The notes under the pieces: model-generated
Told to the model about the DNA's origin: nothing
Databases searched by the model: none
Seen by the model: only the letters and a program-made list of their open reading frames with translations
Made by a program: the position numbers and the translations under genes
From: JBGSIZ01 sp041742255
Lineage (GTDB): Bacteria > Pseudomonadota > Alphaproteobacteria > Rhodobacterales > Rhodobacteraceae
Assembly: GCA_041742255.1 (NCBI GenBank)
Contig: JBGSIZ010000243.1
Coordinates: 1-13,224 of the forward strand
DNA length: 13,224 nt
Direction: 5' to 3'
Part shown: piece by piece, positions 1 to 6,446 of the stretch
How the letters are laid out: each line of letters opens with the position of its first letter
Numbering within the stretch: the stretch's first letter is position 1

Positions 1-40
1 TACCGGCCAACAGGCCGCGCCGACCAATGTCCTGCGTCAT
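1..40 (-). CDS. Partial gene, N-terminus only; probable exported protein
   Basis: Only the first 13 codons lie in the window; the rest is beyond base 1. The reading is MTQDIGRRGLLAG. The ATG at 40-38 shares bases with the nadD TGA (ATGA overlap), the usual sign of translational coupling, so this is the next gene of the nadD transcript. The twin arginine followed by small and hydrophobic residues resembles the start of a Sec or Tat signal peptide. From memory, nadD in Rhodobacteraceae is often followed by a D-alanyl-D-alanine carboxypeptidase gene, which would fit an exported product, but this is inference from context. The fragment is too short to identify by itself. Confidence 0.5.
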   Translation of the reverse strand, partial: MTQDIGRRGLLAG

Positions 41-639
41 CCCCATTCTCCCCGCGCCCGGATCGCGGACGACGACTCCGCGCGCATCGGCATCGTCACA
101 AAACACCATCGGGGCGGTTGGGACACGCCCAATAACCGGGACGCCGACCCCGGCAACCGCTGCGCGTGATAGACCCGTGCGGCCTTGGACATGCGGGCGG
201 AAATGCGTTGGCCCGGACGGGCCAGAACGCCCACGGGCACGGTGTCCATGATATCACGCCAATCTTGCCACTGGTCCAACTGGGCCAGATTGTCGGCCCC
301 CATCAACCACACGAACCTTACACCGGGATACATCGCACGCAACGCGCGCAACGTCTGCGCGGTATAGCGGGTGCCCAGATGGCTCTCGACATCGGTGATG
401 GTCACGCGGGGGTGGCGCATGATCGCACGGGCGGCCTGCATCCGTTCCGATAATGGGCGGGGGCCCACGGATTTCAACGGGTTGGCGGGGGACACCAACC
501 ACCACACTTGATCCAGACCAAACCGGACCAACGCGGTGCGGGTGATATGCACATGGCCCGCGTGGGGCGGGTCAAACGACCCCCCCAACAGGCCAATCAC
601 CTGCCCCGTTCCCGCATTTGGATACTCCGGCCCGCGCAA
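37..639 (-). CDS. nadD: Nicotinate-nucleotide adenylyltransferase NadD
   Basis: Cytoplasmic enzyme that transfers AMP from ATP to nicotinate mononucleotide, giving deamido-NAD in NAD biosynthesis. The 200-residue protein carries the nucleotidyltransferase signature GGSFDPPHAGH at 19-29 (HxGH class), the WLMGADN segment near 111-117 and the C-terminal SSSAIR motif at 189-194, all in family positions. The start is TTG at 639-637: an in-frame TGA lies seven codons upstream with no ATG or GTG between, and a G-rich AGGGGG stretch sits in Shine-Dalgarno position. A GTG at codon 14 would leave only five residues before GGSFDP. It remains possible, but the longer N-terminus resembles Rhodobacteraceae NadD proteins. 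The stop overlaps the start of the next minus-strand gene. The 72-base gap to the upstream propeller gene holds no terminator I can recognise, so readthrough from the sugar cluster is possible. Confidence 0.95.
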   Translation of the reverse strand: MRGPEYPNAGTGQVIGLLGGSFDPPHAGHVHITRTALVRFGLDQVWWLVSPANPLKSVGPRPLSERMQAARAIMRHPRVTITDVESHLGTRYTAQTLRALRAMYPGVRFVWLMGADNLAQLDQWQDWRDIMDTVPVGVLARPGQRISARMSKAARVYHAQRLPGSASRLLGVSQPPRWCFVTMPMRAESSSAIRARGEWG

Positions 640-711
640 ACCCGCCCCCTGTTGTCACCCCGGCACAAGAACCAATGACGCCCGCCAATGTAAAGGGGCG
701 CAATCTGCGCT

Positions 712-1533
712 CTACGCCTCTGGATACCGGACAAAGGCAAAGCGTTGGCTGTCCGGGGCCCAACAGGGGACATTTATGCTCCCCTGCCCGCCGCGAAACG
801 CCTGCACCACACGGCCCGGCTCGCCCGTGGCAGGCATCAGGTTGAGCGTAACAGGCAGGTCGGCGGGATGCCCCTTGGTGCCGGGTGGATAGGCCAGCCA
901 CAGCACATGCGCACCACAGGGCGACGGATGCGGGAACCAATCCACGGTATCGCCGTCGGTCATCCGCTCGGGATCAGTGCCATCGGGATGAACACGCCAC
1001 AGATTAACGCGGCCATCCCGTTCACCGTTGAACCAGACCCAACCACCATCCGGCGTGTAATCCGGACCGTCCACATGGTCGAAACCGGGGGTCAACAGCC
1101 GCTCGTCCGACCCATCAATCGCACAGGTATACATCAACACAGGGCCACCATCCCGCGCGCCCGCATAGGCGATGCGCGCGCCATCCGGGGACCATCCATG
1201 CCACCAACTCGGGCCAATTGGTGTCACCCGGCGGGGCGGTCCACCGGCCACGGGCATCACATAAATGATCGACCGCGCGTCCTCGGTATGATCCGAAAAG
1301 GCGATCCACGCGCCATCCGGGGACACCCCGTGATCATTGTTCAATCGCCCCAACGGGCCGGTATCCACAAGTTCCAGCACTGGGGCCTGCAACGGCACGC
1401 GAAACAACCGACCCCCGCCATTCACCAGCAAAAACCCGTCCCGGTGCCAATTCGGGGCCTCAATATGCCCGTCATGGCGCAAAACCACCTCGACCCGCCC
1501 CTGCAGGTCGGACAGACACAGTTCGGATATCAT
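712..1533 (-). CDS. TolB-like (PD40) beta-propeller protein
   Basis: A 273-residue protein built from PD40/WD40-like blades of the TolB type. Blade motifs are visible at about 70-80 (VSPDGAWIAFS), 114-125 (WSPDGARIAYAG), 159-170 (YTPDGGWVWFNG), a degenerate copy near 202-215 and a last one at 259-270. No signal peptide or membrane segment is seen, unlike true periplasmic TolB, and there is no N-terminal TolB domain. The function is unknown. Such propellers serve as binding platforms or, in some sugar lyases, as the catalytic scaffold. The ATG overlaps the stop codon of the GH43 gene (ATGA) and lacks a good Shine-Dalgarno sequence, so translation probably depends on coupling to GH43. This ties the protein to oligosaccharide use. 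The family assignment is good; the role is inference. Confidence 0.85.
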   Translation of the reverse strand: MISELCLSDLQGRVEVVLRHDGHIEAPNWHRDGFLLVNGGGRLFRVPLQAPVLELVDTGPLGRLNNDHGVSPDGAWIAFSDHTEDARSIIYVMPVAGGPPRRVTPIGPSWWHGWSPDGARIAYAGARDGGPVLMYTCAIDGSDERLLTPGFDHVDGPDYTPDGGWVWFNGERDGRVNLWRVHPDGTDPERMTDGDTVDWFPHPSPCGAHVLWLAYPPGTKGHPADLPVTLNLMPATGEPGRVVQAFRGGQGSINVPCWAPDSQRFAFVRYPEA

Positions 1534-3128
1534 CCGGGCGTGCCCGGCAGATAGTCGAACCGCGCAAACCGGGCCTCGGCCGCGCGCCCGCTGGTGTCCA
1601 TCGCGACCATGCCAACAAAGGCCCCCGTGAACGACGCATGTTCACCGCGCCCGCCTTCGTCCGAAATGACGGCGGCGTTCAACGTGGGACCAAACCGTTC
1701 CCAATCGGTGCCCTCCTGGCGAACCCAGAATTGCTGGGCGGCGTGGTCAACCTCTACCCGCAATTCGACCGGACCGGGGGCAAGCGGGCGAGGGGCGGCA
1801 GGCCAGAACAGGCGCTGTTCGGGCCAGTCACCCGGACACGACATCAACACCAGACAGCGGCCCAGCCCCGGCTCATCACTCACCAACGCCGCGTGAAACT
1901 TGTGGCGGTTGTAATAGGTGATCAACCCGGCGGCCTGCTGATAGGTATCAGTGGCAAAATCCACCTCGGTTTCGGCGGCATAGGCGACATCCTCCTGCCT
2001 GCGGGCAACCAAGGCCTGTTCATACCACGACCCGATGCTTTCGCGGCCAATCAGGGACAATGCACCGGCATCCTCGCGGAAAATGCGGGGGGTGTCGGGG
2101 GTGCGCAACCACTGGAATTCGTCGGGCAACGGACCGCCCAGAACCCGGCGGACGGCAGCGCGCTCCAGCGGGGCGGCATCGACCGGGGCAGGCACGCGGG
2201 CTCGGGGCACCATTCCGCCCGCCTCCAACCACAACCAATCGTCGCGCCAGACAACCTTTTCCAGACCGGTTTCGCGGCCCATCGGACAATACAGGCGGCC
2301 ATTATGGGCATAGGGGCGACCCATCAGAAACGTGTGGTAACAATCGCCCCAATGGGTTTCGACATATTGGCCATGGCCGGTGCGCTGAATCGGGCCGGGG
2401 GCACCCTCGGCACAAATAACATGGCGGGCGGGGTGATCCTCATAAGGGCCCCAGATATCGCGGGACCGGGCCATGGTGACGGCATGACCATACCCGGTGC
2501 CACCCTCGGCGGTGGTAAGGTAGTAATACCCATTGCGGCGGAACAGATGGGGGGCCTCGGTCAACCCGCGGTCGGTGCCGGCATAAATCTGGCGGACGGG
2601 ACCGGTCAGACCGGCCTCGGGGGACCATTCCTGCAACAGGATGCCGTCAAAGCTGGCATGGGCGGGGTTACCGCCGGTGCCGGGGCCGCGATGGTTCCAC
2701 TGCATGTTCACAAACCATTTGCGGCCATCGTCATCGTGGAACAGGGACGGATCAAACCCGCTGGAATTGACATACCACGGGTCAGACCAGACACCGTTCA
2801 CGGTCTCACAACAGGTGATGTAATTATGGGCGTCCTTGAACGCGCCATCCAACCGCTTGACGTCGGTATAAACCAGCCAGAACCGATCGCCATCATGGGA
2901 CAGGCAGGGGGCCCAGATACCGCAACTGTCGGGATTCCCTCGCATATCCAACAACGCGGCCCGGTTCAGCGGGCGGGCCACCAGGGCCCAGTTCACCAGA
3001 TCGCGGCTGTGATAGATGCACACGCCGGGATACCATTCGAACGTCGATGTGGCGATGAAATAATCCTCGCCGACCCGGCAGAACGACGGATCAGGGTTGA
3101 ACCCCGGCAGAATTGGATTTTGGATCAT
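1530..3128 (-). CDS. Glycoside hydrolase family 43 beta-xylosidase / arabinofuranosidase
   Basis: Probable intracellular exo-acting hydrolase releasing xylose or arabinose from short xylo- or arabino-oligosaccharides. The 532 residues match two-domain GH43 xylosidases in length. The N-terminal five-bladed propeller (about 1-310) starts with NPILPGFNPDPS. It holds the three expected catalytic acids: D13 (general base, PDPS), D126 (pKa modulator, GFDPSLF) and E191 (general acid, LTEAPHLF). The C-terminal half (about 330-530) is a concanavalin-like beta-sandwich of the GH43 C-terminal type. This layout resembles Selenomonas and Geobacillus beta-xylosidases (GH43 subfamily 11 style). No signal peptide is present, so substrates must be imported. 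The ATG is preceded by GGAG with an 8-base spacer. It lies downstream of the aldo/keto reductase gene after a hairpin element and overlaps the TolB-like gene by four bases. Exact sugar specificity cannot be read from sequence. Confidence 0.93.
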   Translation of the reverse strand: MIQNPILPGFNPDPSFCRVGEDYFIATSTFEWYPGVCIYHSRDLVNWALVARPLNRAALLDMRGNPDSCGIWAPCLSHDGDRFWLVYTDVKRLDGAFKDAHNYITCCETVNGVWSDPWYVNSSGFDPSLFHDDDGRKWFVNMQWNHRGPGTGGNPAHASFDGILLQEWSPEAGLTGPVRQIYAGTDRGLTEAPHLFRRNGYYYLTTAEGGTGYGHAVTMARSRDIWGPYEDHPARHVICAEGAPGPIQRTGHGQYVETHWGDCYHTFLMGRPYAHNGRLYCPMGRETGLEKVVWRDDWLWLEAGGMVPRARVPAPVDAAPLERAAVRRVLGGPLPDEFQWLRTPDTPRIFREDAGALSLIGRESIGSWYEQALVARRQEDVAYAAETEVDFATDTYQQAAGLITYYNRHKFHAALVSDEPGLGRCLVLMSCPGDWPEQRLFWPAAPRPLAPGPVELRVEVDHAAQQFWVRQEGTDWERFGPTLNAAVISDEGGRGEHASFTGAFVGMVAMDTSGRAAEARFARFDYLPGTPG

Positions 3129-3142
3129 GACTTGGACTCCGG

Positions 3143-3203
3143 TTTCATCTCGTCGAAAATACCTCGGGGGGATCGCCTGCAGGGCGATGGGGGCAGCGCC
3201 CCC
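3143..3203 (-). repeat. REP-like double-hairpin intergenic element
   Basis: This fills the gap between the reductase stop and the GH43 ribosome binding site. Read on the minus strand it has a perfect 6-bp hairpin (3189-3203, GGGGGC / GCCCCC, 3-base loop) starting at the stop codon, a second 6-bp hairpin (3172-3188, ATCGCC / GGCGAT), a run of six C, then CGAGGTATTTTCGACGAGAT. From memory, Rhodobacterales intergenic spaces often hold copies of a similar 'GGGG-hairpin plus GAGTATTT..GAAGA' element. No second copy occurs in this window, so the repeat status is inference. The hairpins could stop or stabilise the 3' end of the reductase mRNA. They lack a clear U tract on the minus strand, so partial readthrough into GH43 is likely. 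Confidence 0.5.
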
Positions 3204-4229
3204 TCACCCCTCAGATGATTGGGCCCACAGGTTGATCTTTTCCTCATCGGCATAGGTGTCGATCAGGGCCAGTTCTTCGGGCGAAAACTCCAGATTGGCG
3301 ACGGCGCCCACGCAATCCACCACCTGTTCGGGCTTGGACGCGCCGATCAGCGCGGTGGTGATGCCGCCCTCGCGCAACACCCAGGCAATCGCCATCTGGG
3401 CAAGGGTCTGACCACGGGCCTGCGCGATGTCGTTCAAGGCGCGGATATTGGCCAGCGCCTTGTCGGACAACATCGCCGGGTCCAGTGATTTGCCCTGCAC
3501 GGCGCGGCCATCGCGCACGCCGCCCAGATATTTGTTTGTCAACATGCCTTGGGCCAGCGGGGTGAACGCGATGGACCCGATGCCAAGATCGGCCAGCGTG
3601 TCCTTCAACCCGTCCCGCTCCACCCACCGATTGAGCATGTTATACGACGGCTGATGGATCAGACACGGGGTGCCCAGATCCTTGAGAATGGCAGCCGCCT
3701 CGCGGGTGCGCTCGGAATTATAGGACGATATCCCGGCATATAATGCGCGCCCCGACCGCACGATATAATCCAGCGCGCCCATGGTTTCTTCCAACGGGGT
3801 ATCGGGGTCAAACCGGTGGGAATAAAAGATATCGACATACTCCAGCCCCATCCGCTTGAGGCTCTGATCGCAAGACGACACCAGATATTTGCGGCTCCCC
3901 CATTCGCCATAGGGGCCGGGCCACATGCCGTATCCGGCCTTGGACGAAATGATCAATTCATCGCGGTAAGGGGCCAGATCCTCGGCCATGATCGCACCAA
4001 ACGCATATTCGGCGGACCCGGGCGGCGGACCATAATTGTTGGCCAGATCGAAATGGGTGATGCCGTGGTCAAAAGCGGTCAGGCAAATGTCGCGCTTGGT
4101 TTGATGCGGGGTGTCATGGCCAAAATTGTGCCACAGGCCCAGCGATATGGCGGGCAGCAAAACGCCGGATTGGCCACAGCGGCGATAGACCATCCGGTCA
4201 TAGCGGTCGGGGTGGGCGGTATAGGGCAT
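3204..4229 (-). CDS. Aldo/keto reductase, YghZ / L-glyceraldehyde 3-phosphate reductase type
   Basis: Predicted cytoplasmic NADPH-dependent carbonyl reductase of the AKR superfamily, 341 residues, (beta/alpha)8 barrel. The N-terminus MPYTAHPDRYDRMVYRRCG and the segment LPAISLGLWHNFG are typical of the E. coli YghZ group (related to the potassium-channel beta subunit), which reduces L-glyceraldehyde 3-phosphate and other short aldehydes. The AKR catalytic tetrad is intact: D61, Y66, K97 and H138. The C-terminal cofactor-binding motif GASKPEQ lies at 296-302. The ATG at 4229 follows a perfect AGGAGG with a 5-base spacer (4240-4235 on the minus strand), implying strong translation. It is the first gene of the minus-strand sugar cluster, so its natural substrate may be a sugar-derived aldehyde; this is inference. 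The family is certain, the substrate is not. Confidence 0.93.
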   Translation of the reverse strand: MPYTAHPDRYDRMVYRRCGQSGVLLPAISLGLWHNFGHDTPHQTKRDICLTAFDHGITHFDLANNYGPPPGSAEYAFGAIMAEDLAPYRDELIISSKAGYGMWPGPYGEWGSRKYLVSSCDQSLKRMGLEYVDIFYSHRFDPDTPLEETMGALDYIVRSGRALYAGISSYNSERTREAAAILKDLGTPCLIHQPSYNMLNRWVERDGLKDTLADLGIGSIAFTPLAQGMLTNKYLGGVRDGRAVQGKSLDPAMLSDKALANIRALNDIAQARGQTLAQMAIAWVLREGGITTALIGASKPEQVVDCVGAVANLEFSPEELALIDTYADEEKINLWAQSSEG

Positions 4230-4404
4230 GGCGGCCTCCTAAATCGTTTACGGCACTTGGCCACGGCCCTCCGCCCTTGTCAATTCCAACAGGGCAAATT
4301 GGGCGGAAATGGCGACCGGCACCAAAAAATTTCCGGCGTTAACGATTGATGCGCAACCCTGCGGCTAGACAGGGCGCAACGTCCCGTTCCTTTGGCGGAG
4401 TAAC
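4230..4404. promoter_or_regulatory. Divergent promoter region between the reductase and the c-di-GMP gene
   Basis: This 175-base gap separates two divergently transcribed genes and must hold both promoters. On the minus strand there is a perfect -35 box TTGACA at 4284-4279, but no good -10 hexamer at 16-18 bases. An inverted repeat CAATT (4281-4285) / AATTG (4297-4301) with an 11-base spacer overlaps it and could be an operator. On the plus strand GGAG at 4397-4400 is the ribosome binding site for the downstream ATG. No plus-strand promoter stands out. The identity of any regulator is unknown. Confidence 0.35.
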
Positions 4405-6369
4405 ATGCCAATCCTGCCGACTGCCCTGCTTTCCGTCGCCATCACTGCACTTGTTGCGGCGTTGGGCATTTGGCGGGTAATGCGGGGGGCAAAACGGTTG
4501 CCATGGACTGCGCCCATCCGGTTTGCCAAATGGCAGGATACCTTTTTCGCGCGGCAGGTGGTCAACGCAACCAACGACGGGCTGATCGTGCAAACGCTGG
4601 ACGGGCGCATCTTGTGGGCCAACCCCGCCTATTGTCGGCTGCACCAACGCCGCAAGGAGGATATGCTGGGTCAAAACCCGCTCAATTTCGCAATCCCGCC
4701 CGGCCAAGGGCCCAGCGCGGCCGAGATTGCGCAATTTCGCTATGACCCCTCCGATCCTTTTCTCGCGCGGCCGCACAAACGACAGAACTGGCGGGCGGAC
4801 GGCGCGATTTTCTGGATCGAGATCAGCGTCTCCTTTACCGTCGGACATGATGGGCAAACCTATGCCATTTCCGTCTGCCGCGACATCACCGAAGAGGTCG
4901 CGCGCGAAGAGAAACTGAACGAAACAACCCGCCAGCTTGAATATGTGGCGTCCCATGACAGCCTGACGGGCGTGCTCAACCGCGCCGCGTTCAGCACGCT
5001 GACATCGGAACACCTCGCCCACCGAGCGGCGGACGCCGGGCATCTGGGGCTGATCCATCTGGATCTGGACCATTTCAAGGTGATCAACGACACCCACGGT
5101 CATTCGGCGGGGGACGCGGTGCTGCTGCATGTGGCGCGGGCGCTGCGCAACGCCGTCGGGCCGAACGACATCGTGGCGCGGATAGGCGGCGATGAATTCG
5201 TGGTCGTCCTGCCACAGGTCGCGTCCTTGGGCGATCTAGAACGGGCGGCGGGCCGGTTGCGCACCGCCGTCGCGCAACCGCTCGATTGGCGCGACCGCAA
5301 GATGACGTGCAGCACCAGCATCGGCGCGGCCTTGTCCGACGCGGGCATCTGCACCCCCGAGGATTTGCTGCAACGGGCCGATTTCGCGCTTTATGACGTC
5401 AAACGCACCGGGCGGGGCAATGTCGCCACCTATGACGAAGGGCTGCACAAACGTTATGCCAAACAGATGCAGATGGCCGCGGACCTGCGGCAGGCGATCG
5501 AACTGGGCGACCTGTCCTTTGTATTCCAACCCATCTTTGACCTGCGCACCGGCTTGATCGGCAGTCTTGAAACGCTGGTGCGCTGGGACCACCCCACCGA
5601 AGGGCGGCAATCGCCCGCTGATTTTCTGCCCATGGCGGGGGAAATGGGGCTGATGGCGGATCTGGACTATATCGCGATGAATGCGGCGCTGGACATGAAA
5701 CAATCGCTCAACCGTGCCGGACAGACCAACATCCACGTCAACTTCAATGCGTCCGAGGCGATGCTGGCCCACCCCGAATTCGTGCGGCGGCTCACCTCGG
5801 GCGTACTGGGGCGGGGGATCAACCCGTCGCATGTCGCAATCGAGGTGCTGGAAACCATCGTCTTTGCGGATGTGGCCGAAAACACCGGCACCGCCCGAAT
5901 CATCAGCGATTTGCGGTACGCGGGCTACAACATCCTTCTGGACGATTTCGGGGTAGGCCACGCGGGGCTGGCGCATCTGGCACAACTGGACGTGACAGGC
6001 GTGAAAATCGACCGCTCGCTGATCCGCAACATGCCGGGCGACGCCACCAGCAGCAAAATCGTGGCAACGATGGTCGATCTGTGCGCGGACTTGGGGCTGC
6101 AGGTGGTCGCCGAAGGGGTGGAAACACCCGCCGTCGCCAATCACCTGTGGGATCTGGGGTGCGCAAGCCTGCAAGGGTTCTGGTTCTCGCGGCCACTTGA
6201 CGCAGGCACCGTGGTCAATTGGGTGCGGCGCCGGAACCAGACGCCAACACCCCGGCAAACAACAGACGCAACCGGGGCGGCTTTGACCAAATCGCCCCTG
6301 CCTGCAACGCCCCTACCCGTCCCGGCCCACCATCGCAAATCGGCACCACAAGGGCGGATTGCCTCCTGA
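4405..6369 (+). CDS. Membrane-anchored PAS-GGDEF-EAL cyclic-di-GMP enzyme
   Basis: A 654-residue bifunctional-type protein that may make and/or degrade the second messenger c-di-GMP. In order: one N-terminal transmembrane helix (about 5-26), a PAS domain (about 48-165), GGDEF (about 180-345), EAL (about 355-605), and a Pro/Thr-rich tail (about 610-654). The cyclase site is intact: GGDEF at 261-265, D220/D222 in LDLDHFK and N228/D229. The I-site RxxD before it is replaced by GPND, so product inhibition is probably lost. The phosphodiesterase side keeps the metal and catalytic residues: E389 (ETL in place of EAL), N446, E480, D513-D514, K534, E570 and Q590. It may therefore hydrolyse c-di-GMP, with GGDEF acting as a cyclase or GTP sensor. 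The start has GGAG four bases upstream. It is followed by ettA after 77 bases on the same strand. The PAS ligand is unknown. Confidence 0.95.
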   Translation: MPILPTALLSVAITALVAALGIWRVMRGAKRLPWTAPIRFAKWQDTFFARQVVNATNDGLIVQTLDGRILWANPAYCRLHQRRKEDMLGQNPLNFAIPPGQGPSAAEIAQFRYDPSDPFLARPHKRQNWRADGAIFWIEISVSFTVGHDGQTYAISVCRDITEEVAREEKLNETTRQLEYVASHDSLTGVLNRAAFSTLTSEHLAHRAADAGHLGLIHLDLDHFKVINDTHGHSAGDAVLLHVARALRNAVGPNDIVARIGGDEFVVVLPQVASLGDLERAAGRLRTAVAQPLDWRDRKMTCSTSIGAALSDAGICTPEDLLQRADFALYDVKRTGRGNVATYDEGLHKRYAKQMQMAADLRQAIELGDLSFVFQPIFDLRTGLIGSLETLVRWDHPTEGRQSPADFLPMAGEMGLMADLDYIAMNAALDMKQSLNRAGQTNIHVNFNASEAMLAHPEFVRRLTSGVLGRGINPSHVAIEVLETIVFADVAENTGTARIISDLRYAGYNILLDDFGVGHAGLAHLAQLDVTGVKIDRSLIRNMPGDATSSKIVATMVDLCADLGLQVVAEGVETPAVANHLWDLGCASLQGFWFSRPLDAGTVVNWVRRRNQTPTPRQTTDATGAALTKSPLPATPLPVPAHHRKSAPQGRIAS

Positions 6370-6446
6370 CCGGCAAGGCGCTAAACGCAACGCGCGCACA
6401 CCTTTCCGGCAGCCGCTTCCGGCAGCCCGCCCCGACGGAGACCCAC

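Noticed and set aside
745..1554. Plus-strand open frame of 269 codons
   Set aside because: Antisense to the TolB-like gene, which shows repeated PD40 motifs; the plus-strand product has none.
1638..3218. Long plus-strand open frame of 526 codons
   Set aside because: It lies exactly antisense to the GH43 gene, whose catalytic motifs are intact. The translation is Gly/Pro/Ala-rich with no family features; this is a normal high-GC shadow frame.
5236..6258. Minus-strand open frame of 340 codons, and a similar one at 4339-5130
   Set aside because: Both are antisense to the PAS-GGDEF-EAL gene with no recognisable domain and no ribosome binding site.
6219..6446. Upstream extension of ettA
   Set aside because: It overlaps the end of the c-di-GMP gene, and EttA proteins begin at the MASYQY-type start, which has a good GGAG.
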